A stretch of DNA of 7,508 nt from Deltaproteobacteria bacterium (GTDB taxonomy: Bacteria; Desulfobacterota; DSM-4660; Desulfatiglandales; B25-G16), in contig QMLW01000080.1 in NCBI GenBank assembly GCA_003646935.1, forward strand, positions 1 to 7,508, written 5' to 3'. Shown here one piece after another: positions 5,406-7,508 of the stretch. Position 1 is the first letter of the stretch, and each line of letters opens with the position of its first letter. The translations under genes were made by a program, and so were the position numbers. Under the pieces are notes generated by a model that was not told the origin of the DNA, did no database searches, and saw only the letters and a program-made list of their open reading frames with translations.

Positions 5406-5591
5406 AGCCGCAGATTTACGCTAATTATCGCTGATTTTCTTCCTTTTATTATCATATAAAGCGTTTTCATAGACAGATTCCAAGAACCCATCACCAAGCT
5501 CATTATAAACTTCATAAAAACATTTGAGGATAATATCTGTTGTCTCTTTGTGTTTTAAACTATCTGTGTCCATCTGCGTGAATCTGTGGCT
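5406..5591 (-). mobile_element. 186-bp inverted-repeat-bounded element carrying a GxxExxY fragment
   Basis: The ends are 16-nt inverted repeats. The + strand at 5406-5421 reads AGCCGCAGATTTACGC, and the reverse complement of 5576-5591 reads AGCCACAGATTCACGC, matching at 14 of 16 positions. The right end also has CAGAT three times at 10-nt spacing (minus strand, 5588 down to about 5564). Between the ends is a truncated GxxExxY reading frame. The unit fits between the synthetase stop (5596) and the hydratase ribosome site (5395-5404). Without it the two genes would be about 19 nt apart, as expected of an operon. It looks like a MITE-like insertion. No clear target-site duplication is visible, so mobility is inferred. 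Confidence 0.5.
5421..5573 (-). pseudogene. Truncated GxxExxY protein (N-terminal 50 codons)
   Basis: From ATG 5573 to TAG 5421 the - strand encodes 50 aa. It contains TTDIILKCFYEVYNELGDGF and then LESVYENAL. The signature G-x-x-E-x-x-Y (Gly29, Glu32, Tyr35) and the flanking helix match the start of GxxExxY family proteins, which are about 120-130 aa and are placed in the PD-(D/E)XK nuclease superfamily (PF13366-type). The match ends at residue 39. The remaining residues (YDNKRKKISDN) run into the inverted repeat that supplies the stop, so the whole nuclease-like core is missing. The start codon lies inside the right-hand CAGAT repeat. The fragment is unlikely to be functional as a nuclease, though it remains an open frame. 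Confidence 0.7.
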
Positions 5592-5595
5592 AATT

Positions 5596-7508
5596 TCATC
5601 CGAGGATTACCCGGGAATCCACAATGGATGCGCCCTTTTCATGAACGATCACCGGATTGAGATCGATCTCGTTGATCTCGGGATTCTCAACGGCGATCTG
5701 AGAGAGCTTGGCGATAATATCCTTGATGGCATTGATGTCTTTCGGCTTCTCACCCCGTATGCCGGTTAGCAACCTGTAGCCCTTTATCTCCTGGATCATC
5801 TCATCGACATCCTCATCCGCCAGGGGCGCCACCCTGAAGGAGACATCCTTTAATACTTCCACGAATATCCCTCCGAGGCCGAACATGACCACGGGACCAA
5901 ACTGGCCATCACGAATCATCCCGATGATGCACTCCTGCCCCTGGGCAACCATGGGGGAGATGAGAACACCCAGGATCTTGTCTCTTGCTGTTACTTTTTC
6001 GGCATTCCCGATTATCTCATCGAAGGCCGTATGCACCTCGGTTTCACCTTTCAGGTTTATCTTAACCCCTCCAGCATCGGATTTATGGATGATCTCAGGG
6101 CTCACGATCTTCATAGCAACGGGAAACCCTATTTTTCTGCCCGCCTCGATGGCCCGCTCCGGGCTCTCCCCTAACATCGCTTCCGGCAGGGGAATGTTAT
6201 AGTGGCTGAGCAGCTCCCTTGATTCGGTTTCGAGCAGGTTATTCCTTTTCTCCTCTTTCACCCTATTAAATAGCGCGTTCACGGCAGGTCGGTCCTTTTT
6301 CTCCCCCGTGGGCATGTGCATCTGGCCCATCTCTCTCTTCCGTATGGAAAACTGCATCAGTGCGCTCAGACAGCGGGCTGTCCTCTCAGAGGACTCCATC
6401 ACGGGCACTCCTTCCTCCTTGAGGATATCAAGCGATGGAATAGGATCCCTCGCAAAACTGGTGTGCATGAAGAGGGGTTTTTTATACGCTTTCACCAGTT
6501 GGACCATATCCCGCGAGGCCTGCTCCTCCAATTCTGCAACATGGGGTGCGATAATGTCCTTGAACCCCCCGAAAAAGCCGGTGATGTAGATTCCATCAAC
6601 CCCTTCATCCTCCATGCACACCTTGACACATTCGGTGATCATATGAGGGTTCTCCTCGGCAGTGCCTCCATAGTCAATGGGGTTGCTGGCGGGCATGCCT
6701 TCGAGCAGAAACGGCTTCATCTTCTCTTGGGTTTCATTGCTTAGCACGGGTACCTCAATTCCGTGCTTCTCTGCGTTATCCGCGGCAATGGAGTTATCGC
6801 CCCCGCCTTCCGATAGTATCGCTACTCTCTTGCCTTTGGGCAGGGGGCAATGAACGAATACATGTGCAATATCGAAGAGCTCATCCACGTTCGATACCCT
6901 CACTATGCCGGCCTGCTTGAAGGCCGCATTCACGATGAGATCATCGCCCGCCAACGAACCGGTGTGTGAGGCCGCCGCCCTCGCCCCGGCAGATGAACTC
7001 CCCACCTTGAGAGCGATCACCGGTTTTACCTTTGATGTCTCCCGAACCACCTTGACCAGATTGTTTCCCTCTTTGATGCCCTCCAGGTAGGCCATAATGA
7101 CCTTGGTGTCTGGGTCATCCTTCAGATAGTCTATATACTCGTGAAACTTAACCCCTATCGCGTTTCCCACGCTGATTATCTTGCTGAACCCGATCTTCCT
7201 CATCCTCGCGTAATGGGTGAGCGAGTCGATCACATTCCCGCTCTGGGCAAGCACCGAGATCGGGCCCTTTTCTATCCCGGGCACTCCCAGGATATTCATA
7301 TCAGCTGAGGCGCTGAACATGCCGCTGCAGTTGGGGCCTATCACGAAGGCCCCGGTCTTTGCTGCCTCATCTATTATATCCTTTTCTATCCTCTTTCCCT
7401 CTTCTCCTGTTTCTCCGAGCCCTGCGGTAATAATAATGACCCCCTTGGCCCCCATCTTTACGCTGTCCGCCACTGAAGCGGAGAGAAACCGGGGGGCAAC
7501 CACGATCA
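5596..7508 (-). CDS. ADP-forming acyl-CoA synthetase (acetate-CoA ligase type), 5' partial
   Basis: ADP-forming acyl-CoA synthetases interconvert acyl-CoA + ADP + Pi with acid + ATP + CoA, a route of ATP gain in fermentation. About 635 residues are visible and the frame runs off the window, so the first ~60-80 residues (the start of the CoA-binding Rossmann domain) are missing. The GTG at 7503 is internal. Counting Val at 7503 as 1, the end of the CoA-binding domain is 1-60 (GVIIITAGLGETGEEG, GPNCSGMF). The succinyl-CoA-ligase-like domain is about 80-215, with phosphohistidine motif ASHTGSLAG (His180). A further ligase domain spans about 220-385. The ATP-grasp domain is about 415-635, with MKIVSPEIIHKSDAGGV (His473), GPVVMFGLGGIFVEV and NEIDLNPVIV. 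Alpha and beta parts are fused as in many bacterial members. The substrate may be acetyl-, propionyl-, branched or aryl-CoA and cannot be told here. It is probably cotranscribed with the enoyl-CoA hydratase. Confidence 0.9.
   Translation of the reverse strand, partial: IVVAPRFLSASVADSVKMGAKGVIIITAGLGETGEEGKRIEKDIIDEAAKTGAFVIGPNCSGMFSASADMNILGVPGIEKGPISVLAQSGNVIDSLTHYARMRKIGFSKIISVGNAIGVKFHEYIDYLKDDPDTKVIMAYLEGIKEGNNLVKVVRETSKVKPVIALKVGSSSAGARAAASHTGSLAGDDLIVNAAFKQAGIVRVSNVDELFDIAHVFVHCPLPKGKRVAILSEGGGDNSIAADNAEKHGIEVPVLSNETQEKMKPFLLEGMPASNPIDYGGTAEENPHMITECVKVCMEDEGVDGIYITGFFGGFKDIIAPHVAELEEQASRDMVQLVKAYKKPLFMHTSFARDPIPSLDILKEEGVPVMESSERTARCLSALMQFSIRKREMGQMHMPTGEKKDRPAVNALFNRVKEEKRNNLLETESRELLSHYNIPLPEAMLGESPERAIEAGRKIGFPVAMKIVSPEIIHKSDAGGVKINLKGETEVHTAFDEIIGNAEKVTARDKILGVLISPMVAQGQECIIGMIRDGQFGPVVMFGLGGIFVEVLKDVSFRVAPLADEDVDEMIQEIKGYRLLTGIRGEKPKDINAIKDIIAKLSQIAVENPEINEIDLNPVIVHEKGASIVDSRVILG

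Noticed and set aside
5333..5515. Minus-strand 60-aa frame starting at 5515
   Set aside because: It crosses the hydratase start and ribosome site in another frame. The GxxExxY signature is in a different frame (5421-5573).
5406..5591. CRISPR-like spaced repeats suggested by the repeated CAGAT words
   Set aside because: The units are 10 nt apart and the two ends are inverted relative to each other. There are no 25-35-nt repeats with unique spacers and no cas genes.
5524..5769. Plus-strand 81-aa frame
   Set aside because: It is antisense to the end of the acyl-CoA synthetase and the CAGAT repeat, and its content is explained by those.
6316..6744. Plus-strand 142-aa frame
   Set aside because: It is antisense to the acyl-CoA synthetase, and its His/Leu-rich composition is typical of a shadow frame.
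7501..7503. GTG at 7503 as the start of the acyl-CoA synthetase
   Set aside because: The frame stays open to the window edge, and residues from here on match the interior of the CoA-binding domain, so the true start lies beyond 7508.

Overview
The window looks like part of an anaerobic, metabolically versatile bacterium. A Desulfobacterota-like or related environmental lineage is my tentative guess. The reasons are an ADP-forming acyl-CoA synthetase grouped with an enoyl-CoA hydratase and an amino-acid dehydrogenase, scattered toxin-antitoxin genes, and intergenic repeats of kinds I associate with such genomes (GTCATTGCGAGGAGC and the CAGATT/CACGCAGAT type). No rRNA, tRNA or other lineage marker is present, so the taxonomy is inference.

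Left part (1-1110) is AT-rich and accessory in character. It opens with a strong bidirectional hairpin terminator (39-74). A short repeat-bearing stretch follows, then a degraded HicB-like antitoxin gene on the + strand (194-438). Next, on the - strand, is a compact two-gene module: a DUF433 antitoxin-type protein (794-1012) whose stop overlaps the start of a DUF5615 PIN-like protein (435-797). A good candidate promoter lies at 1063-1092. The HicB remnant and the PIN-like gene converge and share a TTAA for both stop codons.

Middle (1112-2779, + strand) is one exported protein with an N-terminal TolB/FlgO-like domain and four Asp-rich FG-GAP/VCBS calcium-binding loops. It ends in two back-to-back hairpins (2776-2819) that separate it from the converging genes on the right.

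Right part (2880-7508, all - strand, higher GC) is a likely acyl-CoA/amino-acid metabolism cluster. In transcription order it holds an ADP-forming acyl-CoA synthetase (5' end outside the window), a short inverted-repeat-bounded element carrying the first 50 codons of a GxxExxY protein, an enoyl-CoA hydratase/isomerase family protein, an unrecognised small ORF, and an atypical Glu/Leu/Phe/Val dehydrogenase. The last two overlap by 4 nt. A plausible reading is oxidative deamination of an amino acid, acyl-CoA processing by the crotonase, and ATP recovery from an acyl-CoA by the ADP-forming synthetase. Substrates cannot be read from the sequence. The most unusual items are the 186-bp inverted-repeat unit between the synthetase and the hydratase, and the dehydrogenase with a long N-terminal insertion plus its small overlapping partner ORF.
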